Source: Odontesthes bonariensis
Taxonomy: Eukaryota > Chordata > Actinopteri > Atheriniformes > Atherinopsidae
DNA length: 64,000 bases
Reading direction: 5' to 3'
Assembly: GCF_027942865.1 (NCBI RefSeq)
Contig: NC_134526.1
Coordinates: 10,138,284-10,202,283, forward strand
Made by a program: the position numbers and the translations under genes. The notes beneath the pieces are model-generated. The model ran no database searches, was not told the DNA's origin, and saw nothing but the letters and a program-made list of their open reading frames with translations. Positions 14,068 to 19,907 of the stretch are shown in pieces. Numbering within the stretch: position 1 is the stretch's first letter; each line of letters starts with the position of its first letter.

Positions 14068-14391
14068 AATATATTGAAGAATTGACAATAAAGCTGAATT
14101 GAATTTTGTAGGCTTATAATTGGATCTCATCACTGTTGAACGCTGCTTAGCTATTCAAAGAATGTACATAACGAGACAATCTGCACTCAATGGATCTTAT
14201 CTATGTCCCACAGACCTGACTAACCAGGTGAAGCATTCTCTATGATAACATAAATGCCAGTAATGGCAGTCCTGGTTAAAGCTCATGACATACTTATCTC
14301 CCAAAAAATACTTACGAGTACCATCAAAGTGGTTTGCAATGCTGTCCAAGAAGGTATTTTGAGGAGCAAGGAGGCCCTTCATCACAGGCAT
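1..14391 (-). CDS. kcnh4: kcnh4, ELK-type voltage-gated K+ channel (spliced, 16 exons seen, 3' end outside window)
   Basis: Plasma-membrane voltage-gated potassium channel subunit of the EAG/ELK family. Coding exons on the minus strand, 5' to 3': 14316-14391, 8784-9017, 8486-8617, 8202-8335, 7609-7861, 6779-6936, 6190-6397, 5607-5801, 5333-5532, 4053-4302, 3741-3955, 3596-3634, 2319-2659, 2157-2236, 1804-1880, 1-696. All have GT donors and AG acceptors; the summed length is 3288 nt with consistent phase, giving 1096 codons, already longer than the roughly 1017 aa I recall for human KCNH4. Order of parts: N-terminal PAS cap, S1-S4 with an Arg-rich S4, pore with filter VGFGN (residues 440-444), C-linker, cyclic-nucleotide-binding homology domain, Ser/Pro-rich tail with coiled coil. 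The start [16 protein letters not shown] is the ELK family start. KCNH4 rather than KCNH3/8 is chosen from sequence resemblance and from hcrt next door; whether it is the a or b fish copy cannot be decided here. Confidence 0.95.
1804..2659 (-). CDS. kcnh4: kcnh4 exons 13-15 (cytoplasmic tail)
   Basis: Exon 13 (2319-2659) encodes a low-conservation Ser/Pro tail starting [17 protein letters not shown] and ending [20 protein letters not shown]. Exon 14 (2157-2236) continues [14 protein letters not shown], matching the conserved SPRIVDGIED block of human KCNH4. Exon 15 (1804-1880) starts the C-terminal coiled coil ([18 protein letters not shown]). Confidence 0.88.
2891..3030 (+). repeat. Internally deleted relic of a dispersed teleost repeat
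   Basis: Begins CTGATCAGCCATAACATTAA and jumps to a segment resembling the far end of the same family (AATGTTCTGCTGGGAAT, then CCTGGCATTTACATTGTCAC and CTTTGACACC). Both blocks are familiar from many fish genomes. The family is of DNA-transposon type, but I cannot name it with certainty. Confidence 0.55.
3596..3634 (-). CDS. kcnh4: kcnh4 exon 12 (39-nt microexon)
   Basis: Acceptor ttcag after a pyrimidine-rich stretch with a possible branch point (ctgac), 13 codons, donor gtatgt. In the phase supplied by exon 11 it encodes [13 protein letters not shown], which resembles the family segment GLSRFSRSPRLSQ from human KCNH4 (recalled). It joins exon 13 in phase 0. The longer open frame over this spot is out of phase and was not used. 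Confidence 0.8.
3741..4302 (-). CDS. kcnh4: kcnh4 exons 10-11 (cyclic-nucleotide-binding homology domain)
   Basis: Exon 10 (4053-4302) begins [19 protein letters not shown] and includes [14 protein letters not shown] and the roll motif [17 protein letters not shown]. Exon 11 (3741-3955) reads [18 protein letters not shown], then [12 protein letters not shown] and LYPEYGNRF. In EAG-family channels this domain does not bind cAMP in the usual way; an intrinsic ligand strand occupies the pocket (family knowledge). Confidence 0.93.
5333..6397 (-). CDS. kcnh4: kcnh4 exons 7-9 (S4, pore, S6, C-linker)
   Basis: Exon 7 (6190-6397) carries the voltage sensor ([20 protein letters not shown]) and S5 ([14 protein letters not shown]). 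Exon 8 (5607-5801) carries the turret, pore helix and selectivity filter [19 protein letters not shown]; the GFGN filter is the EAG-superfamily form. Exon 9 (5333-5532) finishes S6 ([19 protein letters not shown]) and starts the C-linker ([20 protein letters not shown]). All catalytic features of a conducting channel are intact. Confidence 0.95.
6779..7861 (-). CDS. kcnh4: kcnh4 exons 5-6 (S1 to S3)
   Basis: Exon 5 (7609-7861) opens with [13 protein letters not shown] and contains S1 ([17 protein letters not shown]) and the start of S2 ([11 protein letters not shown]). Exon 6 (6779-6936) has no usable ATG of its own; it reads [18 protein letters not shown], then [20 protein letters not shown] (S3), and ends NITV at donor gtaagg. 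Human KCNH4 reads almost the same here, as far as I recall. Confidence 0.93.
8202..9017 (-). CDS. kcnh4: kcnh4 exons 2-4 (PAS domain and linker)
   Basis: Exons 8784-9017, 8486-8617 and 8202-8335. The first two encode the PAS fold: [39 protein letters not shown], the FYRKNGNQFW strand, and [17 protein letters not shown]. Exon 4 encodes a basic linker ([13 protein letters not shown]) leading to S1. Introns between them are 107-340 nt. Confidence 0.93.
10789..11041. mobile_element. hAT-like MITE, 253 bp, with terminal inverted repeats and 8-bp target duplication
   Basis: Left end CAGGGGCGCAA; the right end read on the other strand is CAGTGGCGCAA (10 of 11 match). Flanks are GTTGTGTA (10781-10788) and GTTGTGCA (11042-11049), an 8-bp target-site duplication with one mismatch. 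CAG-type ends plus an 8-bp duplication are the signature of hAT transposons. It is too short to encode a transposase, so it is non-autonomous. It contains GC-rich GCGCCCC/GCGCTGC blocks unlike the AT-rich surroundings. Confidence 0.85.
13161..13265 (-). other. Exon-like block in kcnh4 intron 1, unassigned
   Basis: On the minus strand an acceptor-like TTTAGTCAG is followed by 105 open bases ending at a good donor (AAG followed by gtaagaaa). The frame gives [20 protein letters not shown] and ends QPALRLK. It cannot be a kcnh4 cassette exon: exon 1 ends in phase 1, and in that phase the block hits a stop. It may be chance or part of a non-coding transcript. Confidence 0.2.
13805..13893 (+). repeat. 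Local direct repeat, copy 1 (kcnh4 intron 1)
   Basis: Shares CGCAGTCAGCT.TTTAAGTT and GTAGATTTCAGACTGAAGGA with 16167-16246, in the same order and orientation, 2.36 kb apart. This copy has about nine extra bases in the middle. Confidence 0.8.
14025..14065. repeat. (AT)n microsatellite
   Basis: About 20 TA units. It is followed at 14070-14107 by a LINE-tail-like AATAAAGCTGAATTGAATTT, so the run may be the tail region of an old retroposon insertion. Confidence 0.9.
14316..14391 (-). CDS. kcnh4: kcnh4 exon 1 (start codon, PAS cap)
   Basis: ATG at 14389-14391, 25 codons plus one base, then donor gtaagt. It encodes [20 protein letters not shown] and continues to FDGT; the split codon joined to exon 2 gives His. 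This is the amphipathic N-terminal cap that precedes the PAS fold in ELK channels and controls gating. No TATA box was recognised upstream. Confidence 0.93.
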
Positions 14392-14740
14392 CTTGTATTA
14401 GATTTTGAAAAGGAGGATCTCAGTTTCCAGTAGCTCGTCACCATTCCCAGAGATGGACCAGAAAGAGAATTAAAGTGCCTCTCCCTGGGATCACTTGCAA
14501 TAATTCTGTGTGGTGTTAGTTCTTTCTCATCTACCACATGTAGTTGAAATGCAGAGTAGCTTCTTAAAGAAATGTACTTTCTTCTGCAGGAGATAACTCA
14601 GATGTTTGCAGTTCTCTTAAACTCCTCTATCTATATTGAATCAGGAGTTGTCAGGTTCAGTTGCGTATCATTCTGCTCCGATCTCACAGCAAAGTCTCAC
14701 TCCAGTCAATGTGGCTCATGGCATCTCCGAGTCCCCTGCC

Positions 14741-14814
14741 TCTCTCTCCCTCCGCCCCTCCCTCCCTCCCTCCCTCCCTCCCTCCCACCCTCTCTCCCTC
14801 CGCCCCTCCCTCCT
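14741..14814. repeat. CCCT/CCTC polypyrimidine tract upstream of kcnh4
   Basis: Nearly pure pyrimidine on the plus strand: (CCCT)n flanked on both sides by the same block TCTCTCCCTCCGCCCCTC. On the kcnh4 coding strand it is a run of GGGA units with many closely spaced G3 runs, able in principle to form a G-quadruplex. It lies 350-425 bp upstream of the kcnh4 start codon. Confidence 0.9.
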
Positions 14815-16166
14815 TTCTTCTCATACAAAGGCCTGTACCACCCTCCCTGAAATCATTAGATATCTCTTGTCTTCTTTCTCTCACACAAAGCCTGTTTCCT
14901 CCTATTTTAAACCCCCAGAGAAGTTGTTAGAAATGACTTCCTTTCTATATCTGTTCTTGCCTTCTCACTCTCTACACCTCTGTCTTTTACTGGGAGGTAT
15001 AAGATGCTTTCGCGCTGCTCAGGGTGTTTTCACAAAATTACCAGCAGCATCTCTGTTACAGAGCTTAATTCTGTAACACTGTGAGTTGAAGCTTCAGCCT
15101 GTGCTGGTTGCTGTGGATACTCTGCAACACACAAGAAAATAAGCAGACTTCTTTTGGAATCTTTATAAATATTCTTCCTTTCTCCTGCCTTTCTATGGTA
15201 ACAGAAAAGTAAGCCCATGAGGTAAATGAAGTGCAACATTGGAGGAATCTCTTTCTGGTTCAGTGATTCTAAATGACAACAAGAAATTGTTCTTTGCATT
15301 ATATCCTTTCTTATCAGCAGTTCCATATTGTACAGTTAATCTGTTATTCACCCACTTTTGTCTTGCATACTTTGAAATGTAATACCCACTCTGACAAGCT
15401 TGTCAAAAACAGTCCAGTTCTCTTTCATTTGTATTTTCTTATAAGCGCCGAAGTGTAGTGCAGGGTTGTGTGGATACACAGTATACACCCATATTTCTTA
15501 TTTATCATAGAGTATACCCATCTCTACATCACCTCTGATGTGCTGGAAGATATTTTCATTGTCCTTTAAAGGCAATCTCGCTGGTACTAGTGGTCTTTAT
15601 GGACACTGTGGCAGCACTGCAGGCTTATTTGTGTCAACTAGATATGGGATATGAATGTTCTTAAATATTACTGTTCATAACACAGGTCATCTATAATTGT
15701 CTGGACAGGCCAATTACAAAGAAATGTGTCAGAAATTAAAAGGATATCCACTTCAACACTAATCAAAGACTACATCAGGTGAAAATCAGGGTTTTTGCCC
15801 GTTCAACATTTTAAGATACTGTAAAGACATATCATGCAGTCAATGCAATGGCTCAGAATTTCCACCATGGAACTGAAATAATGAATTCAAACAAAATTGT
15901 AGAGTAACCTCAATGCCATTTTAAAGCACAATGGGATTATTCTTATGAGAAAATGTATAGGTGTGGGATTTTACTGAGCAGAAATAGTTTGCCTTACATA
16001 TGGATGATGCATTTTTTGTGTAAGTTAGTTTTATTTAAAGCCCTTCTGTTAGAAGAGTGAATGGCAAATTGCATATCGATATATTAGTTTTCGGGTGAAA
16101 GCAACTCTAGCTTTAACCGGAGTGGAAAGATAACTGAGATTTTAGATGTTTATCAGAGGTTTAGTT

Positions 16167-16246
16167 GGACACACACTATGGCCATCACAATGATCATACG
16201 CAGTCAGCTGTTTAAGTTTTGATATAGTAGATTTCAGACTGAAGGA
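16167..16246 (+). repeat. Local direct repeat, copy 2 (just past hcrt 3' end)
   Basis: Second copy of the sequence at 13805-13893; begins GGACACACACTATGGCCATC and ends GATTTCAGACTGAAGGA. It lies about 25 bp beyond the hcrt polyadenylation signal. Confidence 0.8.
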
Positions 16247-16270
16247 AACTCTTTTTCAGACTTATATCTT

Positions 16271-16276
16271 TTTATT
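16271..16276 (-). terminator. hcrt: hcrt polyadenylation signal AATAAA
   Basis: AATAAA on the minus strand, about 147 nt after the hcrt stop codon (16423-16425). It is the first canonical hexamer downstream, implying a 3' UTR of roughly 160-180 nt. Confidence 0.7.
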
Positions 16277-16422
16277 ACATCGGACATCTCCCCAAAACTC
16301 TCTGACAGCACATTTAAAGACAAAGTTAAAAGAAAATCACATAATTTGCTGTACATGAGAAAAAAATAACACATTTCAAGGAACTGTGGCTTCTCCCAAA
16401 TATTGTCTGAATGTACTTAGTT

Positions 16423-17351
16423 TCAAACAGGCAAGGGTGTCATGATGGTAGTTTTTGACTGAGCCAGCCAGTCCATGTACTGCTCCCCAGCCCTCTGGTT
16501 GGTCCTCTTCCCCATAGTCAAGATCCCTGCTGCTTGGTTTCGGGAGCCATGAAGGAGCTGATGGAGTCGGCTTTGCAGGCGATGCTCATCATCATCCCGT
16601 TTACCCAGAGTGAGGATCCCAGCAGATGCATCCCCTGTATGGGTTCCCCCCAAGCTCTTATCACCAGTGCGACACAGTAACACATAGAGTCGACAGGAGC
16701 GAGATGGTTGTCTGCAGCACTCAGACACACTTTGAGCGTCACAATCCAGTTGAGACAGCAGCAACATCAAGACGAGCACCAGGGCTTTCTGTTCCATGAA
16801 AGAGACTAGCTTTAGAAAATTATATTTAGATCTAAAAAAAAAATCAACCAATGCACATGAACATAAAGGAATATAAAATACAAGAATTGTGCACTAAAAA
16901 TACTCCTAAAATAGAAAAAAGACTTGAGATGTAAAATTCAGATACCAATGGATGAGATAAAAATGAAATCCATGACTGCATGCCTGATTACCCTTTATAT
17001 TGGGTTAAAATGTCTCAATTATGATCCGCATTAATCCCCTAAACAAATAAAGCTACTTGTCAAAACAACTCTTTTTAGCACAGATTCAAATCAAATGCTG
17101 TTAACTCATCCAGGAATGGTATAAGGCTTCATCATGTAACCATGCAAATTTGGGTGTCAGTATTATGGTGTCATCATACCATACATGAGGACTCAATTGT
17201 AAATATTCGTCAAATACATCAAATGCCATTTGTTGAAGAATGGATCTTGGCAAATTAAAAAAAAAAAAAAAATGTGAAAAAAAATTTAAAACAATGGCAA
17301 TTTTAGACCAAAGTTAAACCTAAGCTTTCTTACCCTGTTAGCTGTGTCCAT
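16423..17351 (-). CDS. hcrt: hcrt, hypocretin/orexin precursor (2 coding exons, 127 aa, complete)
   Basis: Secreted hypothalamic neuropeptide precursor controlling arousal and feeding. Exon 1 (17334-17351) encodes MDTANR, donor gtaaga; exon 2 (16423-16788) follows acceptor cag and starts KALVLVL. The mammalian gene also has a tiny first coding exon. Residues 1-24 are a signal peptide (KALVLVLMLLLSQLDCDA) ahead of Gln25, which can become pyroglutamate. Residues 25-67 are orexin-A, ending SAGILTL then GKR (amidation and dibasic cleavage). Residues 71-98 are orexin-B (28 aa), starting DDDEHRLQSRLHQLL and ending AAGILTM then GKR. Residues 102-127 are a C-terminal peptide. Cysteines are at 30, 31, 38 and 45; compared with mammals one is shifted, and orexin-A is about 10 residues longer. 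The upstream ATG (MEQ) in the exon 2 frame is intronic. Confidence 0.97.
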
Positions 17352-17453
17352 GCCAGCAGCTTTCTGGAAGTTGGTACGGTACCACGTCATATTCTGGCTT
17401 GTGTGAAGAGGAGTCGTCTTAGCTTCTTATCTCCCCAGGAGAGGAACAAGTGT

Positions 17454-17461
17454 CTTTTATA
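17454..17461 (-). promoter_or_regulatory. hcrt: hcrt TATA box
   Basis: TATAAAAG on the minus strand, 103 bp upstream of the hcrt start codon. This predicts transcription starting around 17425-17430 and a 5' UTR of about 75-80 nt. Confidence 0.75.
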
Positions 17462-17493
17462 TTGTTCTGTGTTGTCCCCTTAGTCAGCCTTCT

Positions 17494-17501
17494 GGACGTC
17501 A
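17494..17501 (-). promoter_or_regulatory. CRE-like site upstream of hcrt
   Basis: TGACGTCC, 7 of 8 to the CREB/ATF consensus TGACGTCA, 33 bp upstream of the TATA box. Proximity makes it a plausible promoter element; function is inferred. Confidence 0.4.
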
Positions 17502-17582
17502 TTTGGGGCAGCCACAAACATGACACAAAACCTCTAATTCTCTTGTTTTTTCTTCTTGCTCATTTGAAGTTTGCCATCTACC

Positions 17583-17591
17583 ATTAATTAG
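17583..17591 (-). promoter_or_regulatory. Homeodomain-type site CTAATTAAT upstream of hcrt
   Basis: Contains TAATTA, the core bound by LIM and other homeodomain proteins, about 120 bp upstream of the TATA box. Lhx9 is known to promote hypocretin neuron identity in fish and mouse; a link to this site is only inference, since the motif is short and common. Confidence 0.25.
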
Positions 17592-18344
17592 ACTCCTGCT
17601 GCAGATCATCTCCAAGGCATCTCTGTGGGCCTTTGACAAACTACAGGTATGTTTTTGTGGCTGCATACCAAAGCTTTATTAAGACATACCATTAGTATGA
17701 GTGGTGAGGGACTCAAGTCAATTAGTTGATCTGTCTAGTGAATCAAAAAATAAAATATTATACAAACACGTGAGGAAATAATGCCCTTTCTCATTGCTGA
17801 GGCAAGCTTGTTTAAAGGCCATGCTAATGAGGCCCTGTGAGCTTCATTATTTCATACCAAAGGTGCTGTACTGACACATCAAGAGGAGTTTGTGCATTTT
17901 CATGCAACCATGAACAGTATCTAGTTTTCTGAGCATATAGCTGAAAATAGCCTTGGAAATCATTGAGTGCTTATTGTAGTTGAAAAGAATTGTTAAAAAA
18001 ATGTTTTAGTCAGTTGGTAACTTTACAAATTAGAGATAATTAGCAATTTTATATTTCAAATGATCAGAACAACAACTTTAAAGAGGTTATTGGTTTCCAG
18101 ATTGCTGCCTGTATCCTCAAAGCCCTTTACTTAATGTTTGATGCCATCTTATGGACAACAAGAAGCACTGCTTCAATAGATTAACTCATTAATGAAAGAA
18201 TAAAAGGCCTAAATCTATAAGAAATACTATTTTACTAAATACTAAATACTATCACCATCCTCCCCTCCTGTTCCCAGCCAAAGAGACATCCCACCCTCCT
18301 CTGACCCACAGCTTTCCTGTAACATCTCCACCTCCACCTCAGTC

Positions 18345-19820
18345 ATGGATTCTTCTGCTTCCACTAGTTTGTCTTCAACCCAATCAGGAGATGCTGCTGT
18401 CCCCTTTGCCTCCCCCTCCCACTTTTCTGTTTCTAGAAGTCAGGTGAAGAGGCAGTTGGAGAGACTGAACCGGAACAAGGCTGCAGGTCCAGATGGTGTC
18501 AGCCCCCGAGTCCTGAAGGCCTGTGCAGAGCAGCTCTGTGGGATTCTGCAACACCTTTTCAACCTTAGCTTGACCCAAGAGAAGGTACCACTGTTGTGGA
18601 AGACATCCTGTCTGGTTCCAGTACCAAAGAAAACTCACCCTTCAGACATCAATGACTACAGACCTGTTGCACTGACATCCCACATCATGAAGGTCCTGGA
18701 GAGACTCCTGTTGACCCACCTGTGTAAGCAAACCAGCACATATCAGGACCCCCTGCAGTTTGCTTATCGCCATGGAGTTGGAGTTGAAGACGCTATCATA
18801 CACCTGCTTCAACAAACCCACTGTCATCTGGATAAAGCAGGCAGCACTGTGAGGATCATGTTCTTTGATTTCTCCAGTGCATTTAACACAATCCAGCCTG
18901 ATCTGCTTCGTCTGCAACTCCAGAAGACTCAGGTGGAGGCCTCAACAATCACCTGGATTAATGACTACCTGACAAACAGACGACAGTTTGTCAGACTGAA
19001 GAATTGTGTGTCTAACCAGGAGATCACAAGCACAGGAGCACCACAGGGGACTGTACTCTCACCATTCCTTTTCACTCTGTACACTTCAGACTTCCAGTAC
19101 AAGTCAGACTCCTGTCATCTACAGAAATATTCAGATGACTCTGCAGTTGTCGGGTGTATCAGAGATGGACAAGAAGCTGAGTACAGAGAGCTGGTGGACC
19201 GCTTTGTGGCATGGTGTGGGAACAATCATCTCATCTTGAATGTTAACAAAACAAAGGAGATGATTGTAGATTTCAGGAGAAACAGGGTCAGCTCAAACCC
19301 TGTTTCCATCATGGGAGAAGAAGTGGAGGTGGTTGAGGAATATAAATACCTTGGTGTTCATGTGGACAACAGACTGGACTGGAGACACAACAGTGAAGTC
19401 ATCTACAAGAAAGGACAGAGCAGACTGTACTTCTTGAGGAAGCTAAGGTCCTTCAAGGTTTGCAACAAGATGTTGCAGATATTCTACAAGTCTGTTGTTG
19501 AGAGCGTCATTTCCTCTTGCGTCATCTGTTGGGGCAGCAGCATCAGAACCAGGGACCTAAAAAGACTCAACAACCTGATAAGGAAGGCTGGTTCTGTTCT
19601 GGGGATGACTGTGGAACCTCTGGAGACAATAATGCAAAGAAGGATTTTGCATAAAATCAAGAGAATTATGGACAACCCTGAACATCCTCTCCATGAGACT
19701 GTTATCGGAAAACAGAGTCTCTTCAGTCAAAGGCTTCTTCAGTTTGGATGCAAAACGGACCGCTACAGGAAATCATTCCTGCCCACAGCCATCAGCATCT
19801 ATAATAACTCCTTGATTTAA
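18345..19820 (+). CDS. LINE ORF2 fragment: reverse transcriptase, 491 codons from first Met
   Basis: Copies its own RNA by target-primed reverse transcription. RT motifs in order: NKAAGPDGVSPRVLKAC, NDYRPVALTSHIMKVLERLL, catalytic Asp in MFFDFSSAFNTI (motif A), TGAPQGTVLSPFLFTLY (motif B), catalytic pair in YSDDSAVV (motif C), then KTKEMIVDFRR and YKYLGVHVD. The C-terminal region ends FLPTAISIYNNSLI, a common ending for this clade. The endonuclease domain is missing through 5' truncation, and the first Met is not the natural start; the frame is open upstream to about 18250. Not a host gene. Plus strand, opposite to hcrt and plcl. Confidence 0.9.
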   Translation: MDSSASTSLSSTQSGDAAVPFASPSHFSVSRSQVKRQLERLNRNKAAGPDGVSPRVLKACAEQLCGILQHLFNLSLTQEKVPLLWKTSCLVPVPKKTHPSDINDYRPVALTSHIMKVLERLLLTHLCKQTSTYQDPLQFAYRHGVGVEDAIIHLLQQTHCHLDKAGSTVRIMFFDFSSAFNTIQPDLLRLQLQKTQVEASTITWINDYLTNRRQFVRLKNCVSNQEITSTGAPQGTVLSPFLFTLYTSDFQYKSDSCHLQKYSDDSAVVGCIRDGQEAEYRELVDRFVAWCGNNHLILNVNKTKEMIVDFRRNRVSSNPVSIMGEEVEVVEEYKYLGVHVDNRLDWRHNSEVIYKKGQSRLYFLRKLRSFKVCNKMLQIFYKSVVESVISSCVICWGSSIRTRDLKRLNNLIRKAGSVLGMTVEPLETIMQRRILHKIKRIMDNPEHPLHETVIGKQSLFSQRLLQFGCKTDRYRKSFLPTAISIYNNSLI

Positions 19821-19873
19821 TTGAGCTACATCAACATTTAATTTCCCTCTGGGATAAATAAAGTATTTTTGAA

Positions 19874-19907
19874 TTTGAATTGAATTGAATTGAATTGAAT
19901 TGAATTT
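19874..19907 (+). repeat. (TTGAA)n 3' tail of the LINE
   Basis: About six tandem GAATT/TTGAA units directly after AATAAAGTATTTTTGAATT. Marks the 3' junction of the insertion. Confidence 0.9.

Larger units (their letters stand above)
9018..14315 (-). other. kcnh4 intron 1 (5.3 kb)
   Basis: Separates the cap exon from the PAS exon. It contains a hAT-like MITE (10789-11041), one copy of a local direct repeat (13805-13893), an (AT)n microsatellite (14025-14065) and an exon-like block at 13161-13265. The rest is AT-rich with no recognised gene. First introns of this size commonly hold regulatory elements, but nothing here identifies one. Confidence 0.7.
14392..16270. other. Intergenic region between hcrt 3' end and kcnh4 start
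   Basis: About 1.9 kb between the hcrt polyadenylation signal and the kcnh4 start codon, so it must include the kcnh4 promoter and 5' UTR. Contains the CCCT tract (14741-14814) and copy 2 of the local repeat. No additional gene seen. Confidence 0.7.
17352..18252. other. hcrt 5' flank
   Basis: About 0.9 kb from the hcrt start codon to the edge of the LINE. It holds the promoter elements listed separately; beyond about 17650 the sequence is AT-rich and nothing else was recognised. This is all the native upstream sequence before the retrotransposon. Confidence 0.6.
18253..19907 (+). mobile_element. 5'-truncated non-LTR retrotransposon (L2/CR1/Rex-type LINE)
   Basis: Contains the reverse-transcriptase half of ORF2, then a short 3' UTR ending GGGATAAATAAAGTATTTTTG and a (TTGAA)n tail. 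Short tandem-repeat tails instead of poly(A) are typical of L2/CR1/Rex-clade elements. The 5' end is approximate, at a change in sequence character near 18253. No target-site duplication was found by eye. The coding frame is uninterrupted, so the insertion is young. Confidence 0.85.

Noticed and set aside
14572..15076. Several overlapping plus-strand frames rich in Pro/Ser/Leu
   Set aside because: They are produced by the CCCT tract, which is open in all frames.
16789..16851. ATG start (MEQKALVL or further upstream) for hcrt inside the exon 2 frame
   Set aside because: A cag acceptor lies exactly before KALVL, and exon 1 at 17334-17351 supplies MDTANR, matching the fish and mammalian gene structure.
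18253..19907. Host gene encoding a reverse-transcriptase-like protein
   Set aside because: The truncated 5' end, (TTGAA)n tail and clade-typical RT show a retrotransposon copy.
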